A DNA stretch of 64,000 nucleotides from Falsirhodobacter sp. alg1 (GTDB taxonomy: Bacteria > Pseudomonadota > Alphaproteobacteria > Rhodobacterales > Rhodobacteraceae). The notes beneath the pieces are model-generated. The model saw only the letters and a program-made list of their open reading frames with translations, ran no database searches and had not been told where the DNA came from. The stretch covers positions 16,160 to 80,159 of the forward strand of contig NZ_BBJC02000007.1 of NCBI RefSeq assembly GCF_000739715.2, read 5' to 3'. The position numbers and the translations under genes were made by a program. Of this stretch, positions 8,676-18,276 are shown one piece after another (the stretch's first letter is position 1; every line of letters starts with the position of its first letter).

Positions 8676-9095
8676 CTACGCATCCTTGGGCAGTGCGAAG
8701 ACGTGGTCATATATCAGGTTAAAGAAAAACGCGAAAACCAGATAGAATATGACAAAGCCGATATCCATGATCAGGGCCTGCCAGATACCGATCTGAAGGT
8801 ATATGGCAAGGAATGGCAGCGTGAACGCCAAGAGCCCGAATTCGAACAGCACCGTGTGGACTACGCGTATCGTCAGGGTTTTATGGACGGTGGATCGCCA
8901 CCATTTCATGAACCTGTCAAAGCCGATATTATAGACAAAATTCCATAGCGTCGCGACTATGGAGCAGACCAGTGCCACGACACCCATGTCCGCCATATGC
9001 ATTCCGAATGCGAATGAGCCGACGGGAACAATAAGCAGAAGACCGGTGATTTCGAAGCTGAGCGCGTGACGTATACGGTCGCGAGTTGTTCGCAT
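8676..9095 (-). CDS. PACE-family efflux transporter
   Basis: 139 residues from the ATG at 9095 (MRTTRDRIRHALSFE), the usual length and start of proteobacterial antimicrobial compound efflux (PACE/AceI-like) proteins. Four transmembrane segments are arranged as two BTP repeats: RDRIRHALSFEITGLLL with WNFVYNIGFDRFM, then IRVVHTVLFEFGLLAF with FVIFYLVFAFFFNLIYD. The family exports cationic biocides and polyamine-like amines with proton exchange; the substrate of this member is unknown. It lies downstream of the siderophore importer on the same strand, with a 134-base gap. Confidence 0.85.
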   Translation of the reverse strand: MRTTRDRIRHALSFEITGLLLIVPVGSFAFGMHMADMGVVALVCSIVATLWNFVYNIGFDRFMKWWRSTVHKTLTIRVVHTVLFEFGLLAFTLPFLAIYLQIGIWQALIMDIGFVIFYLVFAFFFNLIYDHVFALPKDA

Positions 9096-9229
9096 ATTTA
9101 CTTTCATCCGGGTTTGGTCAGTCAAACCCCCGCGGTTGGTGCCCGCGGGGATGATGCTGTCGTTGCACAAAACCACATAGCGTTGGTGATGTTCCTGACC
9201 AATCGGTGGAATTATATCAAGTCTGTGGT

Positions 9230-10471
9230 TTATTTGACGGAAGCGTGCAGGGACCGGGCGTCATGGCCATCCGGGGCACTGTTTTTCCCCGAGGGCCGCG
9301 CGACACGGAGAATCAACGGTATCGTTGCAAGACCCAGGGCAACGGCCATCAGGAAAAATACCGCATAGCCGAATTGATGTGCGATCCAGCCCGCCAGAAC
9401 CCCGGCTGCCATGCTGATGCTGGCATCCATGCACTGGAAAAGGGTGAAATCCACGCCGGGCTGCCCCGCATCGGCAAGCCGCATGAATTGCGCATAAAGC
9501 GCCACGAATCCGATCGACATCACAAAGGACCCGCTGAACAGGGCGCCGCCGATCAGCACCGTTTCCGGCAACCAGTGATAGGCAGCATGCGTGGCCAGCA
9601 GGGCCAGCGACAGGGCCTGCGCCACCACGGCGCCACATAGAACGACGCGGATGCCGAAGATGCGCACCAATGCGCCACCTGCAACCGCCCCCGAGATGCC
9701 CAGCACGATGCTGCCGGAGCCTGCCAGTATTCCGACGGTGGCCAGGGCAAAACCGTTATCGATCAGAAACGGGCCGATCAGTCCCATTGCAGTTTTCTGT
9801 GCGATGACAAACAGGGCCGCCAGGCAAAGACCTTGCCGGACCTCGGGGCGGGCAAGGGCGGTGCGGATTTTGGGCGCAGGGGGCAGATGTTTCGGCGGCA
9901 CCGAAATGCGCCGGGAATGCAGAATCAGCGGCAGGGCCAGCAAGAGTACAAGCGCTGCCATCGCCCAGATGCCGGTGGTCCAGCCATAAAGATCGACCAG
10001 CACTAGCAAGAGCCCCATGCCAAGCGCCGACCCCACATAGGCCCCGGCCACCTGAACGGCGTTTCCCCAGCCGACCTCGGTCTGGCGAAGGTTCTCGACG
10101 GCATAGCCGTCGGCCGCGATATCCACCGTGGCCGTGGCAAAGGCGACGATGCCCAGCACCACCAGCAGCGGCAAGAGCGGGACAAGACCGATTGCGCCCG
10201 CAACGGCCAGTCCGGCCACCGCGATCATATGGCCGGCAATCACCAGTCCGGTCATATGCCCGCGCTGACGGTAGCGCTCGATCCACGGGGACCAGAGGAA
10301 TTTGGCGGCCCAGGGCAGGATCAGCAAGGACAGAAGCCCCACCTGATCCAGCGGCAGCCCCTGGGCGCGCAGCACGGCGGGCAGGCCACCCCATGTCAGA
10401 CCGCCGATCACGGCCTGCGCGGTATAGATACCGCCGATGGAGACCAGAAGTGGCCAGCCGCCGCGCCGCAT
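9230..10471 (-). CDS. MFS siderophore importer, RhtX/FptX type
   Basis: 413 residues with about twelve hydrophobic segments, beginning [24 protein letters not shown]. The sequence around [21 protein letters not shown] and [14 protein letters not shown] is typical of the AmpG/RhtX/FptX branch of the major facilitator family, which carries ferri-siderophores across the inner membrane without an ABC ATPase. Its ATG overlaps the stop of the TonB receptor gene (TGATG), which strongly supports the pairing of outer- and inner-membrane steps. No biosynthesis genes for a siderophore are present in the window. Confidence 0.82.
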   Translation of the reverse strand: MRRGGWPLLVSIGGIYTAQAVIGGLTWGGLPAVLRAQGLPLDQVGLLSLLILPWAAKFLWSPWIERYRQRGHMTGLVIAGHMIAVAGLAVAGAIGLVPLLPLLVVLGIVAFATATVDIAADGYAVENLRQTEVGWGNAVQVAGAYVGSALGMGLLLVLVDLYGWTTGIWAMAALVLLLALPLILHSRRISVPPKHLPPAPKIRTALARPEVRQGLCLAALFVIAQKTAMGLIGPFLIDNGFALATVGILAGSGSIVLGISGAVAGGALVRIFGIRVVLCGAVVAQALSLALLATHAAYHWLPETVLIGGALFSGSFVMSIGFVALYAQFMRLADAGQPGVDFTLFQCMDASISMAAGVLAGWIAHQFGYAVFFLMAVALGLATIPLILRVARPSGKNSAPDGHDARSLHASVK

Positions 10472-12522
10472 CAGAAGCGGTACCGGATGGAGGCCGTCGC
10501 GCTGCGACCATCATCCAGATAGCAGGTGCCGCTGGTGCAGACGGCTTTCTGCACGTCAAACACGTTGCGGACGTTCAGCTGCGCTTCTACGCCGCGCCAT
10601 GAGGCATTTGCAGCGCCGAAGTCGTAGGACAATGCCAGATCGACGAAGGTACGATCCGCATTCCGGCTGGTGTTGTAGTCGGTGGTGTAGCTGGAGCCGA
10701 CATAGCGGAGGCCTGCGCCGAAGCCGAAGCCTTCGAGCGCACCCTGTTGCGGGGCATAATGGGTCCAGACCGAGGCAATGTTGTTCGGGGTGGATGAAAC
10801 CTCGTTACCGACGGTGCCATCGACACCTTCCTCGATTTCCACGCGCAGGTGGGTATAGGACGCGATCAGGCTGAGGCCGTTGTCAAAGGAGGTGGACGCC
10901 TCTAGCTCGATCCCGCGGGAATTCATGTCGAGCTGCCGCTGGCGGTTCGGGCCGGCAGAGCTGTCCAGAATGACGCCATCGGTCTGGTCGATATTGAAGA
11001 CGGCGGCCGACAGCAGGCTGTTGGTGTTCGGAAGCTGGTACTTCACACCTGCCTCTTGTTGCACGGCGGTCGTCGGCTTGGCTGCGCTATCCGAGTTCTC
11101 GTCGCTGACATCGGCGTAGACCACCCCGACATTCGGCGAGAAGGAGGTGGAGAGGTTGGCATAGGGCGTGATGCCGTTGTCCATCTGATAGGACAGGCCG
11201 ATGCGTCCGGAAGCCGCCTCGTCATTGTTCTGGTAGATCACACCCGAAGAGTTTTCCGTGGTGGAGTCCAGCCAGTCATAACGCGCACTGGCAAAGGCCG
11301 TCCATTTGCCGAACACCATCTGGTCGTGGATATACACGCCCCATTGTTCGAAATCCTGGTTGCCGGCGTTGGTCAGATCGGTGGCCGAGGCCGCCGCTGC
11401 GGACTCGTAGCTGACGGCGCTGCTCGAATCATAGCTGCCATTGCCGTAATCCACGCCGACCAGCAGCTGGTGCGAAACCGTGCCGGTGTTGAAGTCGAAT
11501 TGCGCCTGGTTGTCGACGGTAAAGAATTCCGAGGTTTCGACGTAATGGCCCCACGTCGAATAGGTCAGGTAGCTGTAGGCCAGATCGGCATCGACTTCGG
11601 TATAGCGCAGGTTCTGACGCAGCGTGATGTTGTTGGTCAGCTCGTGCTCCAGCTCGTAACCGAGGCGCCACTGTTCCTGATCGTAGCTGTTGTAGTCGGG
11701 ATCGGCGAAATAGTCGCTGAAATCGACCGACTCGCCTTCGTTGAAGAAGAACGATGTCGCGCCGCTTTCGATGTCCGAATATTCGCCCAGAACCGTCAGC
11801 GTCGTGCGGTCATTGATCTTCCATGTCAGCGATGGCGCGATGAGCGTCTTGTCATCATCGAAACCGGGCAGGGGGCTTTCGGCATCACGGGCCAGACCGG
11901 TGATGCGATACAGCAGCGTACCATCGTTATTGAGCGGGCCCGTGAAATCGAACGAAAGCTGCTGGCGGTCATCGGTGCCGCCCAGAAGCTCTATCTCACG
12001 GAAGGTTTCATCCTTTGGGCGCTTGGAGACGAAATTGACCAGACCGCCAGGGCCGCTTACCCCGTAGAGCGAGGAGGCCGGTCCTTTGAGGATCGCAATT
12101 CCTTCCACGGTATAGGGATCGTTGTTGACGATGGCCGAAGGCGCGTTGAAGACCCGCAGGCCATCACGGTAGATGCCGGTATAATAGGTCGGGAAGCCGC
12201 GCAGATAGAAGGCGTCATACCGTGTGTCCAGCCCGAAGCTGCCGGTATTGGCGCTTGCGGTATAGGTCAGCGCCTCGTTCACGGTACGGGGCTTCTGGTC
12301 TTCCAGCTGGTCCTGCGTGATCGTTGTGATCGCCTGAGGAATGTTCAGGATAGGGGTGTCGACCTTGGTGGCCTGCCGCCCCTCTGTCGCAACATATCCA
12401 TCCTGCACCAAGGTGGAATCACTTTCCGCTTCGACGAAAATCGGATCCAGAACGATGTCCTGCGCCGAGGCTTGGGTCGCAATACCCGTCATGATGGCCA
12501 GAAGGCCCACTGTATTTTTCAT
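10471..12522 (-). CDS. TonB-dependent siderophore receptor
   Basis: 683 residues. It has a signal peptide ([20 protein letters not shown]), then a plug domain at about 45-160 ([51 protein letters not shown]) and a long barrel domain ending in SIRYRF with the terminal Phe needed for outer-membrane insertion. It belongs to the ferrichrome/ferrioxamine-type receptor branch; the exact ligand cannot be told. It forms an operon with the MFS importer. A/T-rich DNA directly upstream (12540-12590) is the likely iron-regulated promoter. Confidence 0.92.
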   Translation of the reverse strand: MKNTVGLLAIMTGIATQASAQDIVLDPIFVEAESDSTLVQDGYVATEGRQATKVDTPILNIPQAITTITQDQLEDQKPRTVNEALTYTASANTGSFGLDTRYDAFYLRGFPTYYTGIYRDGLRVFNAPSAIVNNDPYTVEGIAILKGPASSLYGVSGPGGLVNFVSKRPKDETFREIELLGGTDDRQQLSFDFTGPLNNDGTLLYRITGLARDAESPLPGFDDDKTLIAPSLTWKINDRTTLTVLGEYSDIESGATSFFFNEGESVDFSDYFADPDYNSYDQEQWRLGYELEHELTNNITLRQNLRYTEVDADLAYSYLTYSTWGHYVETSEFFTVDNQAQFDFNTGTVSHQLLVGVDYGNGSYDSSSAVSYESAAAASATDLTNAGNQDFEQWGVYIHDQMVFGKWTAFASARYDWLDSTTENSSGVIYQNNDEAASGRIGLSYQMDNGITPYANLSTSFSPNVGVVYADVSDENSDSAAKPTTAVQQEAGVKYQLPNTNSLLSAAVFNIDQTDGVILDSSAGPNRQRQLDMNSRGIELEASTSFDNGLSLIASYTHLRVEIEEGVDGTVGNEVSSTPNNIASVWTHYAPQQGALEGFGFGAGLRYVGSSYTTDYNTSRNADRTFVDLALSYDFGAANASWRGVEAQLNVRNVFDVQKAVCTSGTCYLDDGRSATASIRYRF

Positions 12523-12540
12523 CTATCGTCCCCACACTTT

Positions 12541-12580
12541 TGTGCGAGGCATAATTAACCTATTAAAGTAGTCAACTAAT
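12541..12580 (-). promoter_or_regulatory. Candidate promoter of the siderophore receptor operon
   Basis: The A/T-rich stretch reads on the minus strand TTGACT, 16 bases, TATGCC, and overlaps a TTAA-N4-TTAA element that an iron regulator could use. It lies 20-50 bases before the ATG. This is a weak match found by eye. Confidence 0.3.
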
Positions 12581-12748
12581 AAACTCGGTGCCGCGACTTA
12601 TATGCAACGCTTGTAAATATGGGAATTTGCGCCTTTTGGCGCATTCCAAAGGGGCCGAATTGCGGGGGAAGCTGCGGGATTGGAAGCATGCGAATAGCCC
12701 CGTAGGCAGCTGCCTCGGGGTGGGTAAATATCTGAGATATCAGATAAA

Positions 12749-12832
12749 TGGTGGGCGATCCTGGAATCGAACCAGGCACGAGTCGCCTCGGCGGAGTTAC
12801 AGTCCGCTGCCGCACCTTGCAGCACATCGCCC
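12749..12832 (-). tRNA. tRNA-Tyr (GTA)
   Basis: Read on the minus strand: a 7-bp acceptor stem (GGGCGAT with ATCGCCC), discriminator A and encoded CCA. The anticodon stem is GCGGA/TCCGC with loop CTGTAAC (anticodon GTA). A long variable arm (CGAG-GCGA-CTCG) makes it type II, as expected for bacterial tRNA-Tyr. The T arm is CCTGG-TTCGATT-CCAGG. It lies divergent to and just upstream of rlmB. Confidence 0.96.
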
Positions 12833-12942
12833 ACTACGGCGGGGATTTAGCGAAGGTATTCGGTGGCGTCAAGCAGGAAAGTTCCACTTGTATCGAGACG
12901 GCCAAGCGGCGATTGTCTGCGCTTGCATACAGGAAGATGAAT

Positions 12943-13725
12943 ATGACCAAAAAACCGTCTTGGGTAATTGATAAAGAGCGGGCCAAACGGGCTTCGGCTG
13001 CCGAGACGGTATGGCTGTTCGGCATCCACGCTGTGCGCGACGCCTTGGTGAACCCCGCACGCGAAAAGCTGCGTCTGGTGCTGACCAAGAATGCCGCGGA
13101 TCGTCTGGCGGATGCGCTTGCCACCGCAGGGATAGAGCCTGAAATCGTGGAGCCGCGCAATTTCAACGTGCCGATTGATCCTGAATCGGTGCATCAGGGT
13201 GCCGCGCTGGAAGTGAAGCCGCTGGCATGGGGCTCTGTGGCGGATATCTGTGCCGCGGGGGCAGGCCTGCCGCTGGTCGTGCTGCTGGATCGCGTGACGG
13301 ACCCGCATAACGTGGGGGCCGTCCTTCGTTCGGCCGAGGTGTTCGGTGCGCGTGCCGTCATTGCCCCGCATCGCCATTCCGCGCCTGAAACGGGTGCGCT
13401 GGCAAAAACGGCCTCGGGATCGTTGGAGCGTCAGCCCTATCTGCGCGTGCAGAACCTGTCCGACACGATGGAGGATCTGCGCGCCATGGGCTACACGCTG
13501 CTTGGGCTGGACGGCGAAGCTCCGAAGACCGTGGGTGAGGCCGTGGCCGAACTTGCGGGCCGTCCGGTTGCGCTGGTGATGGGCGCCGAAGGTCCGGGGC
13601 TGCGGGAAAAGACCCGCGAGACCTGTGATTCGCTGGTTCGGATTCCTTTTGCTGCTGAATTCGGGTCCCTGAATGTTTCAAATGCGGCAGCAGTTGCCCT
13701 TTATGCAGCAGCCGTAGGGCGGTAA
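12943..13725 (+). CDS. rlmB: 23S rRNA Gm2251-type 2'-O-methyltransferase RlmB (SPOUT/TrmH)
   Basis: 260 residues from the ATG at 12943, with AGGAAG at 12931-12936; an ATG two codons earlier (12937) leaves too little spacing. An N-terminal substrate-binding domain (VWLFGIHAVRDAL) is followed by the SPOUT catalytic domain with motif 1 (LDRVTDPHNVGAVLRSAEVFG), motif 2 (LVMGAEGPGLRE) and motif 3 (PFAAEFGSLNVSNAAAVALY). The trefoil-knot domain binds S-adenosylmethionine. Members methylate a ribose in the 23S rRNA peptidyl-transferase region; another RNA target of the same family is possible. Confidence 0.88.
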   Translation: MTKKPSWVIDKERAKRASAAETVWLFGIHAVRDALVNPAREKLRLVLTKNAADRLADALATAGIEPEIVEPRNFNVPIDPESVHQGAALEVKPLAWGSVADICAAGAGLPLVVLLDRVTDPHNVGAVLRSAEVFGARAVIAPHRHSAPETGALAKTASGSLERQPYLRVQNLSDTMEDLRAMGYTLLGLDGEAPKTVGEAVAELAGRPVALVMGAEGPGLREKTRETCDSLVRIPFAAEFGSLNVSNAAAVALYAAAVGR

Positions 13726-13816
13726 TTGTTGCGAAAAGGGCACTCTATTGGCTCTTGTAAATCCTTTTGTTGACTCCGTGACGAATTTTTATCCGAAATA
13801 ATCACAGAATCGAGAA

Positions 13817-13943
13817 GAGGGTATGAAACAAAATCGCAGTGAGTATGTTGGTAGGTAGGACGGGGCCGGAACCCCCGTATCCTGACTTCACTGTCCCTCG
13901 TTCCGTACTTGCGCTCGGTCTTCGTGATCGAGCGCTTTTTTTT
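13817..13943 (+). ncRNA. Candidate structured small RNA or leader RNA with terminator
   Basis: Nested pairings are visible: 13817-13821 with 13895-13899 (GAGGG/CCCTC), 13837-13842 with 13888-13893 (CAGTGA/TCACTG), and a terminal hairpin of 13857-13865 with 13873-13883 carrying a two-base bulge. A strong terminator follows at 13911-13943. No codon pattern fits. It matches neither SRP RNA nor any alphaproteobacterial 6S feature I know. It may be a free-standing small RNA, or an attenuating leader of the CoA-binding protein gene that starts 40 bases later. Confidence 0.5.
13911..13943 (+). terminator. Strong Rho-independent terminator
   Basis: GCGCTCG (13911-13917) pairs with CGAGCGC (13929-13935). 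The stem extends inward by one G-U, one U-A and one C-G pair to a five-base loop, and eight T follow. It stands 186 bases after rlmB and 40 bases before the next gene, so it ends a separate short transcript or attenuates the next gene. Confidence 0.92.
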
Positions 13944-13983
13944 ACGCGCATGGGCACCTATCTAGACAGGAACAGGAGATGCC

Positions 13984-14406
13984 ATGCCCCGACATATATC
14001 AGACAGCGTTCTGCGCGATATTCTGACCACGCAGAAAACCATTGCCATCGTAGGTTGGTCCCCCAATCCCAATCGTGCCAGCAACAACGTGGCAGCCTTT
14101 CTGAAGGCCCGCGGGTATCGGGTGTTTCCGGTCAATCCCGGCCACGCTGGGACCGAGGCCTTGGGAGAAGTCGTTGTGCCGGATCTAGCGAGCCTGCCCG
14201 AGCAGGTGGATATCGTTGATATCTTCCGTAAATCGGAAGATGTGCCGCCGGTGGTGGAGCAGGCCGTCAAGGTGCCGGGCGTAAAGACGATCTGGATGCA
14301 GTTGGGGATCGAGAATGCCGACGCACGTGCCCTTGCCGAACAGCACGGGCTGACGGTGATCGAGAACCGTTGTCCCGCGATCGATATTCCGCGACTTATC
14401 GGCTAG
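13984..14406 (+). CDS. CoA-binding domain protein (YccU-like)
   Basis: 140 residues forming a single Rossmann-type CoA-binding domain ([35 protein letters not shown]). The family is related to the N-terminal domain of succinyl-CoA synthetase alpha and is of unsettled function in bacteria. CAGGAG stands before the ATG. Its last 11 bases overlap the end of hisE on the other strand. A terminator directly upstream suggests its transcription may be conditional. Confidence 0.85.
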   Translation: MPRHISDSVLRDILTTQKTIAIVGWSPNPNRASNNVAAFLKARGYRVFPVNPGHAGTEALGEVVVPDLASLPEQVDIVDIFRKSEDVPPVVEQAVKVPGVKTIWMQLGIENADARALAEQHGLTVIENRCPAIDIPRLIG

Positions 14407-14704
14407 CCTTCTCGGCAATGCCCGACGTGCCCTCGCGGCGTTCCAGTTCGGCCATAACATCGGACAGCTGGACGTCGCGGGCGGCAAGCATCACCAGCAT
14501 GTGGTACAACACGTCCGCTGCTTCGGATGTCAGGCGGGCCTTGTCGCCCTTTACGGCCTCGATTATTGCCTCGATCGATTCCTCACCGAATTTCTCGGCA
14601 CATTTTTCGGGGCCCTTGGCCAGCAGCTTCGCTGTCCAGGACGTGTCCGGATCAGCTCCCTTGCGGGCATCGATCGTTGCGGCAAGACGTTCCAGCGCTG
14701 TCAT
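14396..14704 (-). CDS. hisE: Phosphoribosyl-ATP pyrophosphohydrolase HisE
   Basis: 102 residues, the usual length. It is an all-alpha NTP-pyrophosphatase fold with the metal-binding helices [14 protein letters not shown] and [14 protein letters not shown]. It catalyses the second step of histidine synthesis, phosphoribosyl-ATP to phosphoribosyl-AMP. Its ATG overlaps the hisF stop by four bases, so hisA-hisF-hisE read as one coupled unit. Confidence 0.95.
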   Translation of the reverse strand: MTALERLAATIDARKGADPDTSWTAKLLAKGPEKCAEKFGEESIEAIIEAVKGDKARLTSEAADVLYHMLVMLAARDVQLSDVMAELERREGTSGIAEKASR

Positions 14705-15462
14705 TCCAGCCTCATGGGGATACCGGCGGCAGCCATATGGGCCTTTGCCTCACCGATGGTGTAGGTACCAAAGTGGAAGATCGAGGCCGCGAGGACTGCC
14801 GAAGCCCCGCCTTCGGTCACCCCTTCGACAAGATGGTCAAGGGTGCCCACGCCACCCGAAGCAATGACGGGCACGTTGACCGCGTCCGAAATGGCACGTG
14901 TCATCGGCAGGTTGAACCCAGAACGGGTGCCGTCACGGTCCATCGAGGTCAGCAGAATCTCGCCCGCTCCCTTTGCTGCCACCGTACGGGCAAATTCCAC
15001 CGCATCGATTCCTGTCGGTTTCCGGCCGCCGTGGGTAAAGATTTCCCAACGATCGGGCGCCACGCTTTTGGCATCGATCGCAACCACGATACACTGGCTG
15101 CCGAAGCGATCGGCCGCACGCGCCACAACATCGGGATCGGCCACTGCAGCCGAGTTGAACGAAACCTTGTCCGCCCCTGCAAGCAACAGCGCGCGCACAT
15201 CTTCGGGGGTGCGTACCCCCCCTCCGACGGTTAGGGGCATGAAGCAGTGTTCGGCGGTACGTGTGACCAGATCGAACATCGTACCACGGTTTTCATGGGT
15301 GGCATGGATATCCAGAAAGCACAGCTCGTCCGCGCCGGCCGCGTCATAGGCGCGGGCTGCTTCGACGGGGTCGCCTGCGTCAATCAGGTCGATGAAGTTC
15401 ACGCCTTTGACCACACGGCCATCGGCGACATCCAGACAGGGGATAATGCGTGTTTTAAGCAT
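14701..15462 (-). CDS. hisF: Imidazole glycerol phosphate synthase cyclase subunit HisF
   Basis: 253 residues, a (beta/alpha)8 barrel with the catalytic aspartates in [15 protein letters not shown] (start) and [14 protein letters not shown] (about residue 170), and phosphate-binding Gly-rich loops ([10 protein letters not shown]). It uses ammonia from HisH to close the imidazole ring, giving IGP and AICAR. It lies 27 bases after hisA and overlaps hisE by four bases. Confidence 0.97.
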   Translation of the reverse strand: MLKTRIIPCLDVADGRVVKGVNFIDLIDAGDPVEAARAYDAAGADELCFLDIHATHENRGTMFDLVTRTAEHCFMPLTVGGGVRTPEDVRALLLAGADKVSFNSAAVADPDVVARAADRFGSQCIVVAIDAKSVAPDRWEIFTHGGRKPTGIDAVEFARTVAAKGAGEILLTSMDRDGTRSGFNLPMTRAISDAVNVPVIASGGVGTLDHLVEGVTEGGASAVLAASIFHFGTYTIGEAKAHMAAAGIPMRLE

Positions 15463-15489
15463 GGATCAGCGATAGCGCGGCACAGGTGG

Positions 15490-16206
15490 TCAACGCAAGG
15501 CGGCAAGCGCCGCGCCCAGATCGATTGCACCGTCATAAAGCGCGCGCCCCGAAATTGCGCCCGCAATTACGCCCGTATCGCGCAGGGCCGTAAGGTCCTC
15601 CATGCGGGACACGCCCCCCGATGCGATGACGGGAATGCTGACGGCGCGGGCCAGTGCCTCGGTCGCCTCGATGTTCGGCCCGGCCATTGCGCCATCCCGA
15701 TCGATATCGGTGTAGATCAGGGCCGCAACGCCGGCATCCTCGAAGGATCTGGCAAGATCGGTGACCATGACATCGGTTTCCGTGGCCCAGCCCTTGGTCG
15801 CAACGCGCCCCTTGCGCGCATCGACGCCGACCGCCACCTTGCCGGGAAAGGCACGGGCGGCCTCGCGCACCAGATCGGGGTTCTCGACGGCGACGGTTCC
15901 GAGAATCACGCGGGCCAGACCCTTTGACAGCCACGCCTCGATGGTGGCCATATCGCGAATGCCGCCGCCCAGTTGGCAGGGGACGGAAACGCGGGCCAGA
16001 ATCGCCTCCACTGCCGCGCCGTTCACGGGTTGGCCGGCAAAGGCCCCGTTCAGATCCACAAGATGCAGCCATTCACATCCGGCTTCGACAAAACTGGCGG
16101 CTTGCGCTGCGGGATCATCGCCAAAGACGGTCGCCGCCTCCATTTCGCCGCGCAACAGGCGGACACATTGACCGTCCTTGAGGTCGATAGCGGGATAGAG
16201 GATCAT
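15490..16206 (-). CDS. hisA: ProFAR isomerase HisA
   Basis: 238 residues, a (beta/alpha)8 barrel homologous to HisF, with the catalytic aspartates in [16 protein letters not shown] and in [15 protein letters not shown]. The loop [15 protein letters not shown] is the phosphate site. It isomerises ProFAR to PRFAR, the HisF/HisH substrate. It is first in the hisAFE unit, and 80 bases separate its start from the opposite-strand DUF2147 gene. Confidence 0.96.
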   Translation of the reverse strand: MILYPAIDLKDGQCVRLLRGEMEAATVFGDDPAAQAASFVEAGCEWLHLVDLNGAFAGQPVNGAAVEAILARVSVPCQLGGGIRDMATIEAWLSKGLARVILGTVAVENPDLVREAARAFPGKVAVGVDARKGRVATKGWATETDVMVTDLARSFEDAGVAALIYTDIDRDGAMAGPNIEATEALARAVSIPVIASGGVSRMEDLTALRDTGVIAGAISGRALYDGAIDLGAALAALR

Positions 16207-16286
16207 GGCGCATCTCCGTCGCGGTTTGGGTCTTCCATAGCGCGGGTGGGGGGCGTGCGCAAACCTTGCATGATGATGGAGGACCG

Positions 16287-16664
16287 ATGCGAATTCTGGC
16301 CTGGCTGCTGATGGCGACCCCTGCGTTTGCCGCCGACCCGATCGGGGGCATCTGGCAAACGCCGCCCGGAGGGGATGGCGTTGCAGGATTGGTGCAGATC
16401 GCGCCCTGCGGAACGGGATTCTGCGGCACCGTGGTCGGGGGCGTGGGCCCCGAGGGGCGTGCGGTGCCGTCTGCCTACGAGGGGGAAATGGTGCTGCGGC
16501 AGGTGACGCGTCACGGCACGCGGTATCAGGGGGGGGAAGTGATGAACCCTGAAACCGGTGACCGTTATGCCGCCCGCCTGATTCTGGACGGGGATTGGCT
16601 GGATGTGGGCGGATGCGTGATGGTCATCTGCCGATCCGGCGGGGTGTGGCGGCGGGTAAATTAG
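16287..16664 (+). CDS. DUF2147 periplasmic protein
   Basis: 125 residues from the ATG at 16287 with GGAGG about six bases upstream; an earlier ATG at 16266 lacks this. A signal peptide ([15 protein letters not shown]) precedes a DUF2147 beta-rich domain ([54 protein letters not shown]). It contains several Cys that may form disulfides after export. Function is not established. It sits on the opposite strand between hisH and hisA, and its stop overlaps that of hisH by four bases. Confidence 0.85.
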   Translation: MRILAWLLMATPAFAADPIGGIWQTPPGGDGVAGLVQIAPCGTGFCGTVVGGVGPEGRAVPSAYEGEMVLRQVTRHGTRYQGGEVMNPETGDRYAARLILDGDWLDVGGCVMVICRSGGVWRRVN

Positions 16665-17299
16665 GGCCGCCACGCCAGAAAGTTGGAAATCAGCCGCATT
16701 CCGGTTGCTTGCGATTTTTCCGGGTGGAACTGTGTGCCGACCATTGTGTCGCGCCCGATGATGGCGGTGATTTCAGCGCCGTAGTCGACATGCGCCAGAC
16801 GTTCCGCCTTGTTTGCCACCTGAAAGTGGTAGGAGTGGACGAAGTAGGCATGATCACCCGAGGTCAGCCCCTCAAGGACGGGGTGCGGGTGGTCAATGAC
16901 CAGGTTGTTCCAGCCCATATGCGGTACCTTCAGCGCAGGGTCCTGCGGTTCGATGCGGACAACCTCGCCATCGACCCAACCGAACCCTGCCACATCCTCA
17001 TATTCGCGCCCCCAGCTTGCCATCATCTGCATGCCGACGCAGATGCCCAGAAAGGGACGGGCGCGAACGGTCACGGCCTCTTCTATCGCTTCGAACAGGC
17101 CGCCATAGGTGCCAAGCGCACGGCGGCAGGACGGAAAGGCCCCGTCGCCGGGCAGAACGATGCGATCCGCACGTGCCACATCCTCGGGGCGGTCCGAGAC
17201 GATGACCTTGCCACCCTGTTCGGCTGCCATTTTCTGGAACGCCTTTTCAGCGGAATGCAGGTTGCCGCTGTCGTAATCAACCAGAACTGTCAGCATCAT
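16661..17299 (-). CDS. hisH: Imidazole glycerol phosphate synthase glutaminase subunit HisH
   Basis: 212 residues, a class I glutamine amidotransferase with the nucleophile Cys in [12 protein letters not shown] and the His-Glu pair in [13 protein letters not shown]. It releases ammonia that passes to HisF. Its ATG overlaps the stop of hisB by four bases. Confidence 0.96.
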   Translation of the reverse strand: MMLTVLVDYDSGNLHSAEKAFQKMAAEQGGKVIVSDRPEDVARADRIVLPGDGAFPSCRRALGTYGGLFEAIEEAVTVRARPFLGICVGMQMMASWGREYEDVAGFGWVDGEVVRIEPQDPALKVPHMGWNNLVIDHPHPVLEGLTSGDHAYFVHSYHFQVANKAERLAHVDYGAEITAIIGRDTMVGTQFHPEKSQATGMRLISNFLAWRP

Positions 17300-17880
17300 A
17301 GCGCCCCTTTTGTAGATGGAATGCCCGTCGCACGGGGATCAGGCTCCACGGCTTCGCGCAGGGCACGGGCTACGGCCTTGAACGCGGCCTCGGCAATATG
17401 GTGGCTGTTGATGCCGTGGATCAGATCGACATGCAGGGTGATTCCGCCGTGGCTCGAAAACGCCTGGAAGAACTCCCGCACCAGTTCGGTGTCGAATGTC
17501 CCGATTTTCTCGGTAGGGAAGGGCAGGTTCCAGACCAGATAGGGCCGCGCCGAAAGGTCCAGCGCGCAGCGTACCTGCGCGTCATCCATGGCAAGGTGGA
17601 AATTGCCGTACCGCCGGATGCCACGTTTGTCGCCAAGCGCCTTGGTCAGGGCCTGGCCGAGGGCGATTCCGCAATCCTCGACGGTGTGATGGTCATCGAT
17701 GTGCAGATCGCCCTGTGCGCGCAGGGTAATGTCGATCAGCGAATGGCGGGACAGTTGATCCAGCATATGATCGAAAAAGCCGATGCCCGTACGAATGTCG
17801 TAACGGCCCGTGCCATCCAGATCGATGGTCAGCGATATATCGGTTTCATGTGTTGTTCGGGTGATTTCAGCGGTGCGCAT
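17296..17880 (-). CDS. hisB: Imidazoleglycerol-phosphate dehydratase HisB
   Basis: 194 residues, monofunctional as in most alphaproteobacteria. The metal-binding His clusters are visible: [27 protein letters not shown] and [13 protein letters not shown]. It converts IGP to imidazole acetol phosphate. First gene of the hisBH unit. Confidence 0.97.
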   Translation of the reverse strand: MRTAEITRTTHETDISLTIDLDGTGRYDIRTGIGFFDHMLDQLSRHSLIDITLRAQGDLHIDDHHTVEDCGIALGQALTKALGDKRGIRRYGNFHLAMDDAQVRCALDLSARPYLVWNLPFPTEKIGTFDTELVREFFQAFSSHGGITLHVDLIHGINSHHIAEAAFKAVARALREAVEPDPRATGIPSTKGAL

Positions 17881-17956
17881 CTGCGTTTTCCTCGGCTTTC
17901 ACCCGCGCCTTATAGGCGTGGACCAAAGCTTTGCAAACCCGCGATGATTGTCGATA

Positions 17957-18031
17957 TGGAGCGGGCGAGGCGATTCGAACGCCCGACCCTAACCTTGGCA
18001 AGGTTATGCTCTACCCCTGAGCTACGCCCGC
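17957..18031 (-). tRNA. tRNA-Gly (GCC), copy 1
   Basis: 75 bases including the encoded CCA. Acceptor stem GCGGGCG/CGCCCGC, anticodon loop centred on GCC (CTTGCCAAG), T loop TTCGAAT. It is identical in sequence to the second copy 22 bases further right, so the two probably mature from one transcript. Confidence 0.96.
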
Positions 18032-18053
18032 ACTCCGTATCGTCTGTCAAGTA

Positions 18054-18128
18054 TGGAGCGGGCGAGGCGATTCGAACGCCCGACCCTAACCTTGGCAAGG
18101 TTATGCTCTACCCCTGAGCTACGCCCGC
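18054..18128 (-). tRNA. tRNA-Gly (GCC), copy 2
   Basis: The same 75-base gene as the neighbouring copy, including the CCA; transcribed first of the pair on the minus strand. Confidence 0.96.
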
Positions 18129-18194
18129 ACCGTTCTTGACTGGCGGGGATTTAGGATTTTCTGCCGATGGGTGCAAGCGAAAAATGCAGATTTT

Positions 18195-18226
18195 GCAAAA
18201 GAAAAGGCGGTGCATCATGCACCGCC
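18195..18226 (-). terminator. Terminator of the four-cysteine protein gene
   Basis: A 9-bp perfect stem (18206-18214 with 18218-18226, 3-base loop). On the minus strand it is followed by TTTTCTTTT. It lies 51 bases past the stop at 18277. Confidence 0.88.
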
Positions 18227-18276
18227 CTTATTTTTCTGGCTGGCTGCGGCAAAAGCCGTGGCTGGCTGGCGAATGA

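Noticed and set aside
13817-13943. SRP RNA (ffs) or 6S RNA
   Set aside because: The GGAAGC-type SRP core motif and the long 6S double stem with a central bubble are both missing.
16203-16673. Minus-strand gene of 156 codons between hisA and hisH
   Set aside because: The plus strand here has a signal peptide, a good ribosome site and a DUF2147 domain; the minus reading is His/Pro-rich without features.
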